Assembly (NCBI GenBank): GCA_017558145.1 | Contig: JAFYWF010000006.1 | Span: 1-64,000 of the forward strand | Length of the DNA stretch: 64,000 nt | From: Lachnospiraceae bacterium | GTDB lineage: Bacteria; Bacillota; Clostridia; Lachnospirales; Lachnospiraceae | Direction: 5' to 3' | Part shown: in pieces, positions 49,495 to 58,706 of the stretch | Position numbering within the stretch: the stretch's first letter is position 1 | Layout of the letters: each line of letters starts with the position of its first letter | The notes under the pieces: model-generated | Databases searched by the model: none | The model's input: the letters and a program-made list of their open reading frames with translations, nothing else | What the model was told of the DNA's origin: nothing | Translations under genes and position numbers: made by a program

Positions 49495-49929
49495 TTATCT
49501 GGAATTGGTAGCGTCTTTTACACCATTCCCAACATCTTCTACAGCATTTCCGACACCGTTCATAACATCACCAACAGCATTTCCCACACCATCAACAGCA
49601 CCTTCCACAGCACCGCCAACGGTGCCATTAGCATCATTTGTGCCGGTATGATCTATAGTGTTATTATCATCCATAATACCATTTCCATCTAAGACACCGG
49701 TACCGTCATTTACGGGAGTACCATCGATAGGATTGATTTCTTCTGTAGTATTATTAGGGGTAGTCATGTCTTCCTGTACTGTACTTTCTGTATTACCAGG
49801 AGTGGTGGTGTTACCCACCATATCCTCCTCGGCTGTTTGGTTTGTTGTGGAACCACAACCACAACCTACAACAAGTCCAAGAGCAACTACCAGGAGAAGT
49901 ACTGCAAGTACATTTGCTAAATTTTTCAT
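49495..49929 (-). CDS. Gly/Asn/Thr-rich lipoprotein
   Basis: A 144-residue lipoprotein with signal and lipobox LVVGC (Cys23, sequence GCGCGST). The Thr/Asn-rich middle leads to a degenerate repeat (GGAVEGAVDGVGNAVGDVMNGVGNAVEDVGNGVKDA), which recalls amphipathic apolipoprotein-like or coiled segments. Small lipoproteins of this layout are common in Lachnospiraceae and have no known role. ATG with GGAGGAAAA upstream. The plus-strand frames over it are mirror artefacts of the repeat. Confidence 0.75.
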   Translation of the reverse strand: MKNLANVLAVLLLVVALGLVVGCGCGSTTNQTAEEDMVGNTTTPGNTESTVQEDMTTPNNTTEEINPIDGTPVNDGTGVLDGNGIMDDNNTIDHTGTNDANGTVGGAVEGAVDGVGNAVGDVMNGVGNAVEDVGNGVKDATNSR

Positions 49930-50162
49930 TTTTTCCTCCGTTCCGCAAGAATTCTTTGCATTGAAATTGTAATAAATAGAATTTATAATGATACTGTTCC
50001 AGAGGATATTTTTTGTTCCTAATGTAAAGAAACAATATCGTTATATGTTCTAACATTAGTATGGAAAGAAAATACAGTTTTATACAAAAATTAAATATCT
50101 TGTAAATTAAATTTTTTACAAAAAAGTATTTAAAATGAGAGAAACAGAATTGGAGATGCATT

Positions 50163-50930
50163 ATGAAATTTCGACCATGTATAGATATTCATAACGGACA
50201 GGTAAAGCAGATTGTAGGGGGAACGTTGCAGGATCAGGGCGATCAGGCAAAAGAAAACTTTGTAGCAGCACAGGATGCCTCTTTTTTTGCAAAATTATAT
50301 GAACGTTATGGACTTCATGGTGGACATATTATTTTATTAAATGGAAAAGACAGTCCATATTATGAAGTTACGAAAGCACAAGCCATATCTGCTTTGCAGG
50401 CATATCCTAGGGGGATGCAAATTGGCGGTGGTATTAACGATGAAAATGCTTATGAATATTTAGAAAAGGGAGCTGACAAAGTTATTGTTACCTCCTATGT
50501 ATTTAAGGACGGCAGAGTTTCTTATGAAAATTTAGAAAAATTAGTAAAAGCAGTAGGAAAAGAAAATTTAGTTTTGGATTTAAGTTGTCGAAAAAAAGAT
50601 GGACAATACTATATTGTAACTGATCGATGGCAAAAATATACGGATGTAATTTTGAATGAAAAAACATTAAATTATTTTGCAACGTATTGTGATGAGTTTT
50701 TGGTCCATGCAGTGGATGTGGAAGGAAAAGCTGCAGGAATTGAAGTAGAAGTCGCTTCCTTACTGGGAGAATGGGGGAAACTTGCCATTACTTATGCAGG
50801 AGGAATTCATACTTATGAAGACTTAGAAGAATTGAGAAAATTAGGAAAAGGAAACATTGATTTTACCATAGGAAGTGCCTTGGATTTATTTGGAGGCAAA
50901 CTGGAGTTTGAAAAGATAGTAAGAATATAA
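50163..50930 (+). CDS. hisA: HisA, eukaryotic (HIS6) type isomerase
   Basis: A 255-residue TIM-barrel that isomerises ProFAR to PRFAR in histidine synthesis. MKFRPCIDIHNGQVKQIVGGTL has the catalytic Asp of HisA, and IQIGGGIND, VIVTSYVF, VLDLSCRKKDGQYYIVTDRW and ITYAGGIHTYEDLEEL match the fungal HIS6/archaeal-like branch rather than canonical bacterial HisA. No other his gene is adjacent. Ribosome site is weak (GGAGATGCATT). Standalone copies of this type are known in Clostridia. Confidence 0.85.
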   Translation: MKFRPCIDIHNGQVKQIVGGTLQDQGDQAKENFVAAQDASFFAKLYERYGLHGGHIILLNGKDSPYYEVTKAQAISALQAYPRGMQIGGGINDENAYEYLEKGADKVIVTSYVFKDGRVSYENLEKLVKAVGKENLVLDLSCRKKDGQYYIVTDRWQKYTDVILNEKTLNYFATYCDEFLVHAVDVEGKAAGIEVEVASLLGEWGKLAITYAGGIHTYEDLEELRKLGKGNIDFTIGSALDLFGGKLEFEKIVRI

Positions 50931-50946
50931 ATAAGATATTAAGGCA

Positions 50947-50995
50947 AAAAAGGACTGCTACATAGAATATAAAATTCTAATGTAACAGTCCTTTT
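50947..50995 (+). terminator. intrinsic terminator after hisA
   Basis: AAAAAGGACTG...CAGTCCTTTT stem with inner ACAT/ATGT pairing. Confidence 0.75.
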
Positions 50996-51127
50996 AGGCT
51001 TAATTCATTAAACTAATTGCGTGTCATACAAAACAAAGAGATACTTCTTACTTCTATTTATATAGAAACGTCATATCGGATAATGATTAAATTAGGTAAT
51101 TACAAGAGCCTCCCCTTTTTAGGCTAC

Positions 51128-51328
51128 TTATAATTTAACTACGTTAACCGCCTGAGGTCCTTTTTCTCCGTTAACTACTTCGAATTCTACTGCAGCGCCT
51201 TCTTCTAAGGATTTGAATCCTTCCATAACAAGACCTGAGTAGTGAACGAATACATCGTTTCCTGCTTCGTCGGAGATAAAGCCGTAGCCTTTCTGGTTGT
51301 TAAACCATTTTACTGTACCTTTGTTCAT
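51128..51328 (-). CDS. csp: cold-shock protein, CspA family
   Basis: A 66-residue single-strand nucleic-acid-binding protein: [66 protein letters not shown], with RNP1 KGYGFI and RNP2 VFVHY. ATG complement at 51328 is chosen for GGAGGACTTTTGCG; a longer frame is mostly leader. Candidate promoter TTTACA-17-TATTCT read on the minus strand near 51378-51410. Confidence 0.93.
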   Translation of the reverse strand: MNKGTVKWFNNQKGYGFISDEAGNDVFVHYSGLVMEGFKSLEEGAAVEFEVVNGEKGPQAVNVVKL

Positions 51329-51426
51329 CGCAAAAGTCCTCCACAAAAATAATACGTTGCCTTGGCAACAAACATAGAATATCATAGTCTGATATAATTG
51401 TAAAGATTTCCAATAAGGGAAAAATT

Positions 51427-51447
51427 AGTCAACTAGTTGACTTTTTT
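51427..51447. terminator. palindrome plus T-run
   Basis: AGTCAACTAGTTGACT perfect 16-base palindrome followed by T6, between divergent csp and ilvE. It could be an operator rather than a terminator because there is no loop. Confidence 0.35.
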
Positions 51448-51560
51448 ATTAATTAGGAGAATAATGTAAAAGAGTCATTTTTGTACAAAATAAATGGTAT
51501 TTAAGGTTTCCATAGAGTAGATAAAAGGGAACCATTTTATAGAAAAGGTAGGATGAAATT

Positions 51561-52628
51561 ATGTTAGACATCAGATATGAAAAAACAACAAGTCCAAAAC
51601 AGATTCCGGGGCCGGAAAATCCATTGACCTTTGGAACAATTTTTACGGATCACATGTTTATCATGGATTATAGTGATGATAAGGGCTGGTATGATCCAAG
51701 AATTGTACCTTATGCACCTATTTCATTGTATCCATCAGCGATGGTGTTCCATTATGGACAGGAAATGTTTGAAGGTTTAAAAGCGTATAAAGCGGATGAT
51801 GGAAGAACTTTGTTGTTCCGTCCTGATAAAAATATTGAAAGAGCTAATAATACTAATGAAAGAATTTGTATTCCTAAGATTCCGGCAGAGGATTTTCTTC
51901 AGGCATTGAAAGCGATTGTAAAGATGGATGAAGCGTGGATTCCAACAAAACAGGGAACTTCTCTTTATATCAGACCATTTATTATTGCAACGGATCCTTT
52001 CCTTGGAGTAAGACCATCTCACACATACCAGTTTATCATTATTCTTTCACCGGTAGGTGCTTACTATCCTGAAGGATTAAATCCGGTAAAAATCTGGATT
52101 GAAGATGAATATGTAAGAGCGGTTCGTGGTGGTCTTGGAGAAGCGAAAGCAGGTGCTAACTATGTGGCCAGCTTAAAAGCGCAGGTAAAGGCACACGATG
52201 CAGGATATTCCCAAGTACTTTGGTTAGATGGTGTGGAAAGAAAATACATCGAAGAAGTAGGAGCCATGAATATTTTCTTCAAAATTAATGGTAAAGTTGT
52301 AACACCTATGTTAAATGGAAGTATTTTACCTGGTGTTACAAGAAGAAGTTGTATCGAGCTTTGCAAACAGTGGGGATATGAAGTAGAAGAAAGAAAGATT
52401 TCTGCAAAAGAATTATTTGATGCAGCCCTGGATGGTACTTTGGAAGAAGTATGGGGTACAGGTACAGCAGCAGTAATTTCTCCGGTAGGACATCTCCGTG
52501 AAGGTGATACAGATGTAGAAATCGGTGACGGCGGAATTGGGGAATTAAGCCAGAGACTATATGACACTATTACAGGAATTCAGCTTGGTAAAATCGAAGG
52601 ACCTGAAGGTTGGGTAGTGGAAGTGTAA
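51561..52628 (+). CDS. ilvE: branched-chain amino-acid aminotransferase
   Basis: A 355-residue class IV PLP aminotransferase that interconverts Leu/Ile/Val and their keto acids. FHYGQEMFEGLKAYK, RPDKNIERANNTNERICIP, LYIRPFI, GGLGEAKAGANYVASL with the PLP lysine in EAK, YIEEVGAMNIFF and TPMLNGSILPGVTR match BCAT type II. RBS AGGTAGGATG. A weak hairpin GGTTTCC/GGGAACC in the leader (about 51507-51533) is no T-box. A clear terminator follows. Confidence 0.95.
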   Translation: MLDIRYEKTTSPKQIPGPENPLTFGTIFTDHMFIMDYSDDKGWYDPRIVPYAPISLYPSAMVFHYGQEMFEGLKAYKADDGRTLLFRPDKNIERANNTNERICIPKIPAEDFLQALKAIVKMDEAWIPTKQGTSLYIRPFIIATDPFLGVRPSHTYQFIIILSPVGAYYPEGLNPVKIWIEDEYVRAVRGGLGEAKAGANYVASLKAQVKAHDAGYSQVLWLDGVERKYIEEVGAMNIFFKINGKVVTPMLNGSILPGVTRRSCIELCKQWGYEVEERKISAKELFDAALDGTLEEVWGTGTAAVISPVGHLREGDTDVEIGDGGIGELSQRLYDTITGIQLGKIEGPEGWVVEV

Positions 52629-52656
52629 CATTGAAGTTTGAATAGAGAAAGAGATG

Positions 52657-52690
52657 AAAAACGACCGGTGAGTGATGCCGGTCGTTTTTG
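52657..52690 (+). terminator. intrinsic terminator after ilvE
   Basis: AAAAACGACCGG/CCGGTCGTTTTT stem. Confidence 0.85.
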
Positions 52691-52698
52691 TGCTATTT

Positions 52699-52923
52699 CT
52701 ATATAGAGGGGTAAGGATGTTTTTTTGTGGTAAGACCACATAAATAATCAAGACTTACATTGTAATATTTTGCAAGACTGATTAAGTGTCGAATGGGCAT
52801 TTCGTTGGCACCCCGCTCGTATCTGGCATACATAGTTTGGGAAGTCCCTAAAATATCTGCGATTTCTTGTTGTGTTTTATCGGAGTCTTCACGCAGATTT
52901 CTGATTCGTGTAACATAATTCAT
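52699..52923 (-). CDS. XRE-family regulator of the polysaccharide locus
   Basis: A 74-residue helix-turn-helix protein (MNYVTRIRNLREDSDKTQQEIADILGTSQTMYARYERGANEMPIRHLISLAKYYNVSLDYLCGL), essentially one cro/C1-type domain with a short tail. ATG complement at 52921-52923 behind AAAGAGGTACCT; the longer frame adds unlikely N-terminal sequence. It is divergent from the cps operon and faces four matching 18-base palindromes in the gap, so it is the probable repressor of both directions. Confidence 0.8.
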   Translation of the reverse strand: MNYVTRIRNLREDSDKTQQEIADILGTSQTMYARYERGANEMPIRHLISLAKYYNVSLDYLCGLTTKKHPYPSI

Positions 52924-53144
52924 AGGTACCTCTTTGCGTTTTGAATACATGTTTTTAAAATAGAAGTAATATAAAAAAAATGAAAAGTCATTTCTTTGGT
53001 ATATCTGTAACTGTATCTGGATAGGATGGAGTAATGGAGTGGAATTTATATTGCATATAGAAAGAAAAATAGAATTTTTTAAATTCTTATTCGATGGAAT
53101 ACTGTTCATTTATATATCATCTCCCTTGTTAAAATAGTCTAACA

Positions 53145-53187
53145 TAGTACATTTTTTTACTATGTTGTTTAGTACATATTTTTACTA
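53145..53187. promoter_or_regulatory. operator pair O1/O2 (regulator side)
   Basis: TAGTACATTTTTTTACTA (53145-53162) and TAGTACATATTTTTACTA (53170-53187), starts 25 bases apart. Both share the TAGTA-N8-TACTA frame of the pair on the cps side. Confidence 0.65.
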
Positions 53188-53330
53188 TTCTGATTCATTT
53201 CTATTCATTTTATATGAAAAAAATTCATTTTATTTTTAAAAGAACACCCCTTAGTTCATTAGGTTTTGTGTTTTTTTACGTTTGTAATACTAATTTTGTA
53301 GATTAAGAAAAGATTAAGTAGAAATATGGA

Positions 53331-53381
53331 TTGACTTTAGTAAAGATATTTACTAAAATGTCGTAGTAAAGATATTTACTA
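53331..53381 (+). promoter_or_regulatory. cps promoter overlapped by operator pair O3/O4
   Basis: TTGACT (53331-53336), 17 bases, TAAAAT (53354-53359). TAGTAAAGATATTTACTA fills the spacer (53338-53355) and is repeated exactly at 53364-53381 just past the -10 box, starts 26 bases apart. A bound regulator would block RNA polymerase. Confidence 0.75.
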
Positions 53382-53423
53382 AAATGCCATGAGACTGTTA
53401 TGAATTAGAAAGAGACTTTTTAG

Positions 53424-54149
53424 ATGAATGGATTTATAGACATGCATTGCCATATTCTTCCGGGAGTAGATGATGGTGCTAAGAATTTGGAGAAAACCAG
53501 AGAGATGCTTCAAATGGCATATGAGGAAGGTATTCGTGAAATTATTGTTACGCCGCATTATTTTGCCACTAGGAAAAGTGCTTCTGTGGAAAAGATTCGA
53601 CAGACAATTTTGGATGTGGAAAAACAGATGGAAGAGTGGAAAATTGGAATCAAATTATATCCCGGAAATGAGATTTATTATCGAAACGGAATCGAAGATA
53701 TTTTGGATGAAAAACAGATTTGTACATTGGCAGAGAGTAAATATGTATTGGTAGAATTCGATCCTATGACGGAATATTCCTATTTAAGAGACGGTATTTT
53801 AAAGTTGGATAGCTATGGATATATTCCTATTTTGGCACATACAGAACGATATGAATGTCTGTTTGAAAAAAAAGAACGTTTACAGAGAGTGAAAGATCAT
53901 GGGGGTCTCATTCAGGTCAATGCATCCTCTTTTTTAGGAGGTATGTTTGATGAAATGGCTAAACGGGCCAAATATATTATGAAAAATGACTTGTTGGATT
54001 TTATAGGAACGGATGCCCATAGCAGTGGGAAAAGAAGTCCAAAAATAAAAGATACAGCTTCCTATTTATATAAGAAGTTAGGGGAAAAGAAAGCAGAAAA
54101 GATTTTATTTCATAATCCTAGAACTGTGTTAGAAAATGGAAATCTGTAA
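53424..54149 (+). CDS. cpsB: capsule tyrosine-protein phosphatase, CpsB/YwqE type
   Basis: A 241-residue PHP-family manganese phosphatase that dephosphorylates the CpsD kinase. Metal motifs FIDMHCHILPGVDDGAKN, VTPHYF, PGNEIYY, LAHTERYE and GTDAHSSGKRSP in order. First gene of the polysaccharide operon; weak ribosome site GAAAGAGAC. It is 16 bases from the chain-length gene. Confidence 0.92.
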   Translation: MNGFIDMHCHILPGVDDGAKNLEKTREMLQMAYEEGIREIIVTPHYFATRKSASVEKIRQTILDVEKQMEEWKIGIKLYPGNEIYYRNGIEDILDEKQICTLAESKYVLVEFDPMTEYSYLRDGILKLDSYGYIPILAHTERYECLFEKKERLQRVKDHGGLIQVNASSFLGGMFDEMAKRAKYIMKNDLLDFIGTDAHSSGKRSPKIKDTASYLYKKLGEKKAEKILFHNPRTVLENGNL

Positions 54150-54165
54150 AAGAAGATAAGAGAAA

Positions 54166-54933
54166 GTGAAGGAAGTAGAAGTGGATACGAGACAGAACCA
54201 AGTGGATGAAATAGAGATAGATTTACGAGAGGTATTAATTCTTCTGATTAGTAAAGCATGGCTGATTTTGTTGGTAGGGATGTTTACAGCTATTGTAGGT
54301 TTTGCCCTAAGCGCATTTTTGATAGCACCTACCTTTGAGTCTACCAGTAAGATTTATATTTTGAATAAACAACAGGAAAATACCGTAACGTATTCAGACG
54401 TACAGTTGGGAACGCAATTAACAAAAGACTATGCAGAGTTGATTACCAGCCGTTTAGTATTGGAGAAAGTAATAGAGGATTTAAACCTGACTTCCATACA
54501 TGAAGACATGGATTATGAAGCAATGTTGGAAAAAGTGGAAGTTACAACACCTACGGATACCCGTATTTTGTCCATTACGGTAACCGATACAGATCCGGTG
54601 ATGGCTATGAATATTGCCAATAGTGTGAGAGAAGCAGCAGCTGTACATATAAAAAATGTGATGGATATTGAAGCCGTAAATGTAGTAGAAACTGCAAATC
54701 TTCCGATGGAGAAAGCGACACCAAGTATTTTAAAGTGGACTGTCATTGGAGGATGTATTGGAGCTTTTATTGTGATGGCGATAGTATTGTTAATTTTCTT
54801 TATGGACGACACCATTAAAACCAGTGATGACGTGGAAAAATATTTGGGGCTTAGCACTTTGGCATTAATTCCTTTGGATAGTCAGGTTGCGTCTGGAAAA
54901 AATGGAAAGAAAAAGTCCGTCAAGAAAAAATAA
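54166..54933 (+). CDS. cpsC: Wzz/YveK-type chain-length determinant (CpsC)
   Basis: A 255-residue membrane protein with two helices (about 27-50 and 190-212) enclosing the outer domain. EIDLREVLILLISKAWLILLVGMFTAIVGF and the second-helix PxxP-like PMEKATPSILKWTVIGG match Wzz/YveK activators of the tyrosine kinase encoded next. Ends in Lys-rich KNGKKKSVKKK on the cytoplasmic side. Start is a GTG at 54166 after AGAAA. Confidence 0.88.
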   Translation: MKEVEVDTRQNQVDEIEIDLREVLILLISKAWLILLVGMFTAIVGFALSAFLIAPTFESTSKIYILNKQQENTVTYSDVQLGTQLTKDYAELITSRLVLEKVIEDLNLTSIHEDMDYEAMLEKVEVTTPTDTRILSITVTDTDPVMAMNIANSVREAAAVHIKNVMDIEAVNVVETANLPMEKATPSILKWTVIGGCIGAFIVMAIVLLIFFMDDTIKTSDDVEKYLGLSTLALIPLDSQVASGKNGKKKSVKKK

Positions 54934-55033
54934 TCTAAACTTAGGATAAGTTTAGAAACATAGAAAAAGCAAAGTCAGTTGTTCCCAAATGAGAAGAGAG
55001 TAATGACATTAGAAAAGAAGAGAAGATAAAGAG

Positions 55034-55756
55034 ATGGAAAATAAAATAGAAAAACAGCAGTCAGTTGTATTAAAAGAAGATCATGAAATGGACTTTCGTA
55101 CGAAAGAAGCTTATAAAACTCTTCGTGCTAATCTGGAATTTGCAGGAGATGATATTAAGGTTATTGCAGTTACCAGTTGTACTCCAAATGAGGGAAAATC
55201 CAGTATATCCATGAATTTGGCTAAGGCGATTGCAGAGAGTGGCAAAAAAGTTATTTTGATTGATGCGGATCTTCGAAAATCCGTGTTGGTAGGAAGATAT
55301 AAAACCGGAGCCGTGAAATATGGATTAACACATTATTTAAGTGGACAGAAAACATTTAATGAAGTTTATTGTAATACCAATATTAAAAATCTTTATGTGG
55401 CCTTTTCCGGACCGGTACCACCAAACCCCAGTGAACTTTTGGGAGGAAAGTATTTTGACAGTATGATCAAGAGCTTACGAAGTGTCTTTGATTACGTAAT
55501 CATAGATACACCGCCATTGGGAAGTGTTATTGACAGCGCCATTGTATCAAAACAGTGTGATGGCAGTGTGATTGTGATTGCCAGCAATGAAATCAGCTAT
55601 AAATTTGCTCAGAAAGTTAAGGAGCAGCTGGAAGTGGCAGAGTGCCGTATTCTGGGTTGTGTTTTGAACAAGGTAAATATCAGTCAGAAAAGTTATTACG
55701 GTAAGTATTACGGTAAGTACTATGGAAAATATTATGGAAATGACTACGAAAAATAA
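55034..55756 (+). CDS. cpsD: BY-type tyrosine kinase CpsD
   Basis: A 240-residue kinase of the CpsD/CapB/YwqD type. Walker A CTPNEGKSSISMNLA, Walker A' VILIDADLRKS and Walker B DYVIIDTPPLG. The C-terminal tyrosine cluster YYGKYYGKYYGKYYGNDYEK is the autophosphorylation tail, encoded by tandem TATTACGGTAAG-like 12-base repeats. Works with CpsC for phosphorylation and CpsB for reversal to control polymer length. Confidence 0.92.
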   Translation: MENKIEKQQSVVLKEDHEMDFRTKEAYKTLRANLEFAGDDIKVIAVTSCTPNEGKSSISMNLAKAIAESGKKVILIDADLRKSVLVGRYKTGAVKYGLTHYLSGQKTFNEVYCNTNIKNLYVAFSGPVPPNPSELLGGKYFDSMIKSLRSVFDYVIIDTPPLGSVIDSAIVSKQCDGSVIVIASNEISYKFAQKVKEQLEVAECRILGCVLNKVNISQKSYYGKYYGKYYGKYYGNDYEK

Positions 55757-55765
55757 GAGGAGTCT

Positions 55766-56533
55766 ATGAAAGAAAAAAGCTTAGGAATTTTATTAGGATT
55801 GTTCAATGTGATTCTTTTGATTCTGTGTTTGGTGTTCTTTTGGGGAAAAGACAGAATTTCTCCGGTTATTAAAGTAGAGCCTGTGAATTATGTCTATGAA
55901 GAGGATCTGCCCGAAGCTTTACTGTATCAGGGAGTTACTGCTTTTGATGAAAAAGACGGTGATGTAACAAACAGGATTGTGATTGAAAAAGTAGTTACAG
56001 ATAGAGAGCAAGGAACAGCCACCATTACTTATGGTGCCAGTGACCAATCCGGCAATGTTGGAAAAGTGGTAAGAACTTTGGAAATGCCGGTATTAACACG
56101 GATACAGTTCCCTTCCGCAGGAGAAGCAGGAATTCAGGCCAGTGCTCAGGCAAAAACCAAGGAAACGTTAGAAACGGAAGTAATGGAAGAAGAAACAGAG
56201 ATGTCAGAGGGGCAAGAAGAAAACGGGGAAGAAACCAACGACGAAACGGAAGGAATGCAGACCGTAGGTTCTATTCAAGATACAGGGAGACCCACCATGA
56301 GTTTTTCAAGTAGAGAATTGGTAGTGAAGGTAGGGGAAACTCCGGAGTGGAGAAGTGTTGTTGCAGAGGCATCAGATGATAAGGATACCAAAGAATCTCT
56401 GTTAGAATCCTTGGAAGTTCAAGGAGAATTCCACACGGAAACAGTCGGAATATATTACGTTAGCCTTAGAGTGACAGACGGAGATGGACAAGAGTCTAGT
56501 GCTTATCCACTGAAGTTAATTGTAGAGGAATAA
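55766..56533 (+). CDS. membrane-anchored Ig-like domain protein
   Basis: A 255-residue protein with one N-terminal membrane helix (about 7-27). It has two Ig-like (DUF5011/HYR-type) domains: PVIKVEPVNYVYEEDLPEALLYQGVTAFDEKDGDVTNRIVIEKV...GTATITYGASDQSGNVGK and the final PEWRSVVAEASDDKDTKESLLESLEVQGEFHTETVGIYYVSLRVTDGDGQESS. A Glu/Thr-rich linker joins them. Probably surface-exposed, in operon with cpsD and sortase. RBS AGAGGAGTC. Confidence 0.75.
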   Translation: MKEKSLGILLGLFNVILLILCLVFFWGKDRISPVIKVEPVNYVYEEDLPEALLYQGVTAFDEKDGDVTNRIVIEKVVTDREQGTATITYGASDQSGNVGKVVRTLEMPVLTRIQFPSAGEAGIQASAQAKTKETLETEVMEEETEMSEGQEENGEETNDETEGMQTVGSIQDTGRPTMSFSSRELVVKVGETPEWRSVVAEASDDKDTKESLLESLEVQGEFHTETVGIYYVSLRVTDGDGQESSAYPLKLIVEE

Positions 56534-56540
56534 ATACGAA

Positions 56541-57434
56541 ATGAAAAATAAAGTTTTAAGAAAAGTTTTGGTGTACACCATTAGTACCATTTTGGTAGCA
56601 GGTGTGGTAGGTGGTGTTATGGCCATCAAGGCAGCCAAAGAACAGGCTGAGTTAGAAGCTACTTTTGTAGAGCCTATCCCGGTTATGACTCAGGAAGAGA
56701 TGGAAGCACTTTATGATGAGCATAAAAAAGATAATACAAACGAAGAGGAGGCAGCAGCCGAGGAACCTACAGACAGTGAAACTGTAGAGGAAGAGGCAGC
56801 AGAAGAAGCGTTAGCGGCAGAAAACGGGGTGACAGTTTACGAAGGCTGTCCTGTGGATTTTGCAGGTATGTGGAAAATCAATCCGGATGTTTATGCCTGG
56901 ATCACCGTGCCGGGAACTATCATTGACTATCCTATACTACAGCATGCTACAGACAATACTTATTATTTGAATTATAACATCGATGGTTCTTATGGTTATC
57001 CGGGATGTATTTATACGGAAAATTTAAATTCTAAGGATTTTACAGATAACAATACCGTTATATACGGACACAACATGAAAAACGGAACTATGTTTTCCGG
57101 ATTACATAAATTTGAGGATGCTGCATTTTTTAATGAGCATACCAAGGTGTTGATCTATACACCGGAAAAAGAATATATTTATACCATTTTTGCGGCTTAT
57201 ATCTATGACGACAGACATTTATTATACAGTTTTAATTTTGCAGATGAACAGGTATATGCCAATTATGTGAAAGATATTCAAAATATGCGTTCCATGAATG
57301 CTCTGGTTCGGGAAGATGTAGCAGTAACCGCCAAGGATAAGATTATTACTTTAGTAACCTGTATGGCAAATCAACCGGAGAAACGTCTGTTGGTACAGGC
57401 AGTGTTGGAACAAGGAGAGATTTCGCCACAGTAG
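56541..57434 (+). CDS. srtB: class B sortase
   Basis: A 297-residue transpeptidase with one N-terminal membrane helix (about 10-28) and an acidic linker. VYAWITVPGTIIDYPILQ, YTENLNSKDFTDNNTVIYGHNMKNGTMFSGL (catalytic His in YGH), and ITLVTCMANQPEKRLLVQ (catalytic Cys in TC, Arg in KR). It would attach proteins with an (S/P/A)PxTG-like motif to the wall. The secreted protein at 58707 ends in such a motif but has no membrane anchor after it. Confidence 0.92.
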   Translation: MKNKVLRKVLVYTISTILVAGVVGGVMAIKAAKEQAELEATFVEPIPVMTQEEMEALYDEHKKDNTNEEEAAAEEPTDSETVEEEAAEEALAAENGVTVYEGCPVDFAGMWKINPDVYAWITVPGTIIDYPILQHATDNTYYLNYNIDGSYGYPGCIYTENLNSKDFTDNNTVIYGHNMKNGTMFSGLHKFEDAAFFNEHTKVLIYTPEKEYIYTIFAAYIYDDRHLLYSFNFADEQVYANYVKDIQNMRSMNALVREDVAVTAKDKIITLVTCMANQPEKRLLVQAVLEQGEISPQ

Positions 57435-57489
57435 TGAAAAAAAACATGGCAGAAGCAAAAGTGGAAAAAAGTTAGCTTAAGGAAGAACT

Positions 57490-58611
57490 ATGACAAAGAA
57501 AAGATATCCACAGGGAAAGAAAGTTCGTATCAGTGGTATCACAGAAAAACTGATCATTGCAGGGCTTATTCTTTGCTGTGTAGTGGTTCTGATTTTTAGT
57601 ATTTTTGCAGTGCTCAAGAGTGTAGGAAAAAACAGTCTGAAACAGCATGCGGGAGCGATAGCCAATCAGGAACTTTCCACCAATTTAAGTGAGAAAAATG
57701 AGATAACAGATGAGCCTTTGGAATTAGAAGAAGGCCAGATTTTGGTAGAGGGTGAAATCTACGAATACAATGATGATATTATGACCTTCCTGTGTATAGG
57801 GGTAGATTCCAGAAATGGAATTGAAAAAGAAAAAACTCCCGGAAAAGCAGGACAGGCAGATGCCTTGCTTCTGATTGTGGTAAACCCAAGAACAGAAGAA
57901 ATTAAGGTTATTGCAGTGAACAGAGATACCATGACGGACATCGAAATCTACGATACCGCAGGGATGTATCTGAATAAGGAAACAGCACAAATTACCTTAC
58001 AGTATGCTTATGGTGATGGTAGGGAAAAGAGTTGTCAGCTGATGGAACAGACTATTTCTGAACTGTTCTATGGTATTCCGATTCATGGATATGGAGCTCT
58101 GGATATGCAATCCATTGCAACCATAAATGATGCTGTAGGTGGTGTAGAGGTTACTGTGCTGGAGGATATGACTAAGTTCAAAAAAGAATGGACCCAAGGA
58201 ACCACGGTACACTTAACCGGAGAAGAGGCACTCTTATATATTGCCAGACGAGATACAGGGTATTTGGGCAGTAATATTGGAAGAGTGGAACGTCAGAAAC
58301 AGTATCTGACAGCCTATGTTAGTCAATTGAAAAATAAAATGAAGCAAGATGTAACATTTCCGGTGACCTTATTGGGAAATATCAAAAAACACATGGTTAC
58401 CAGCCTTACAGTAAAGGAAATTACATATCTTGCAGATACGTTGCTTGGTTATGAATTTAATACGGATAACATCATCAGTATTCCGGGAGAATCAAAATTG
58501 GGCGAGAAGCATGAAGAGTTTTATGCAGATGATGCTGCATTAAAAAACATTGTCATTGATGTGTTTTACGACAAAGTGGAACAAAGAGAAGAGGTTACAG
58601 TATCTCAGTAG
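57490..58611 (+). CDS. LytR-CpsA-Psr family ligase
   Basis: A 373-residue LCP enzyme that transfers cell-wall polysaccharide from a lipid carrier to peptidoglycan. N-terminal basic stretch and one membrane helix (about 20-45), then TFLCIGVDSRNGIEKEKTPGKAGQADALLLIVVNPRTEEIKVIAVNRDTM, VEVTVLEDMT and ALLYIARRDTGYLGSNIGRVERQKQYL, the LCP core with conserved Arg/Asp. It fits as the terminal step of the cps operon. RBS is weak (AAGGAAG). Confidence 0.9.
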   Translation: MTKKRYPQGKKVRISGITEKLIIAGLILCCVVVLIFSIFAVLKSVGKNSLKQHAGAIANQELSTNLSEKNEITDEPLELEEGQILVEGEIYEYNDDIMTFLCIGVDSRNGIEKEKTPGKAGQADALLLIVVNPRTEEIKVIAVNRDTMTDIEIYDTAGMYLNKETAQITLQYAYGDGREKSCQLMEQTISELFYGIPIHGYGALDMQSIATINDAVGGVEVTVLEDMTKFKKEWTQGTTVHLTGEEALLYIARRDTGYLGSNIGRVERQKQYLTAYVSQLKNKMKQDVTFPVTLLGNIKKHMVTSLTVKEITYLADTLLGYEFNTDNIISIPGESKLGEKHEEFYADDAALKNIVIDVFYDKVEQREEVTVSQ

Positions 58612-58706
58612 GTTTTGAAAATTTTGTAAAGTAATGATTATGGTATTAGGCAGGGCAACCTGCTTGATATATAGAAACCAACAATCTATGAAAGGAGGAG
58701 ATTGCC

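Noticed and set aside
49420..49972. Plus-strand frames opposite the Gly-rich lipoprotein
   Set aside because: Mirror of the repetitive lipoprotein coding sequence. The minus-strand frame has a lipobox and ribosome site; the plus frames do not.
51386..51560. T-box leader for ilvE
   Set aside because: No T-box sequence or specifier-type stem; only a small weak hairpin.
53338..53381. Possible CRISPR-like repeat
   Set aside because: Only two exact 18-base copies, palindromic and inside a promoter; they are operators, not an array.
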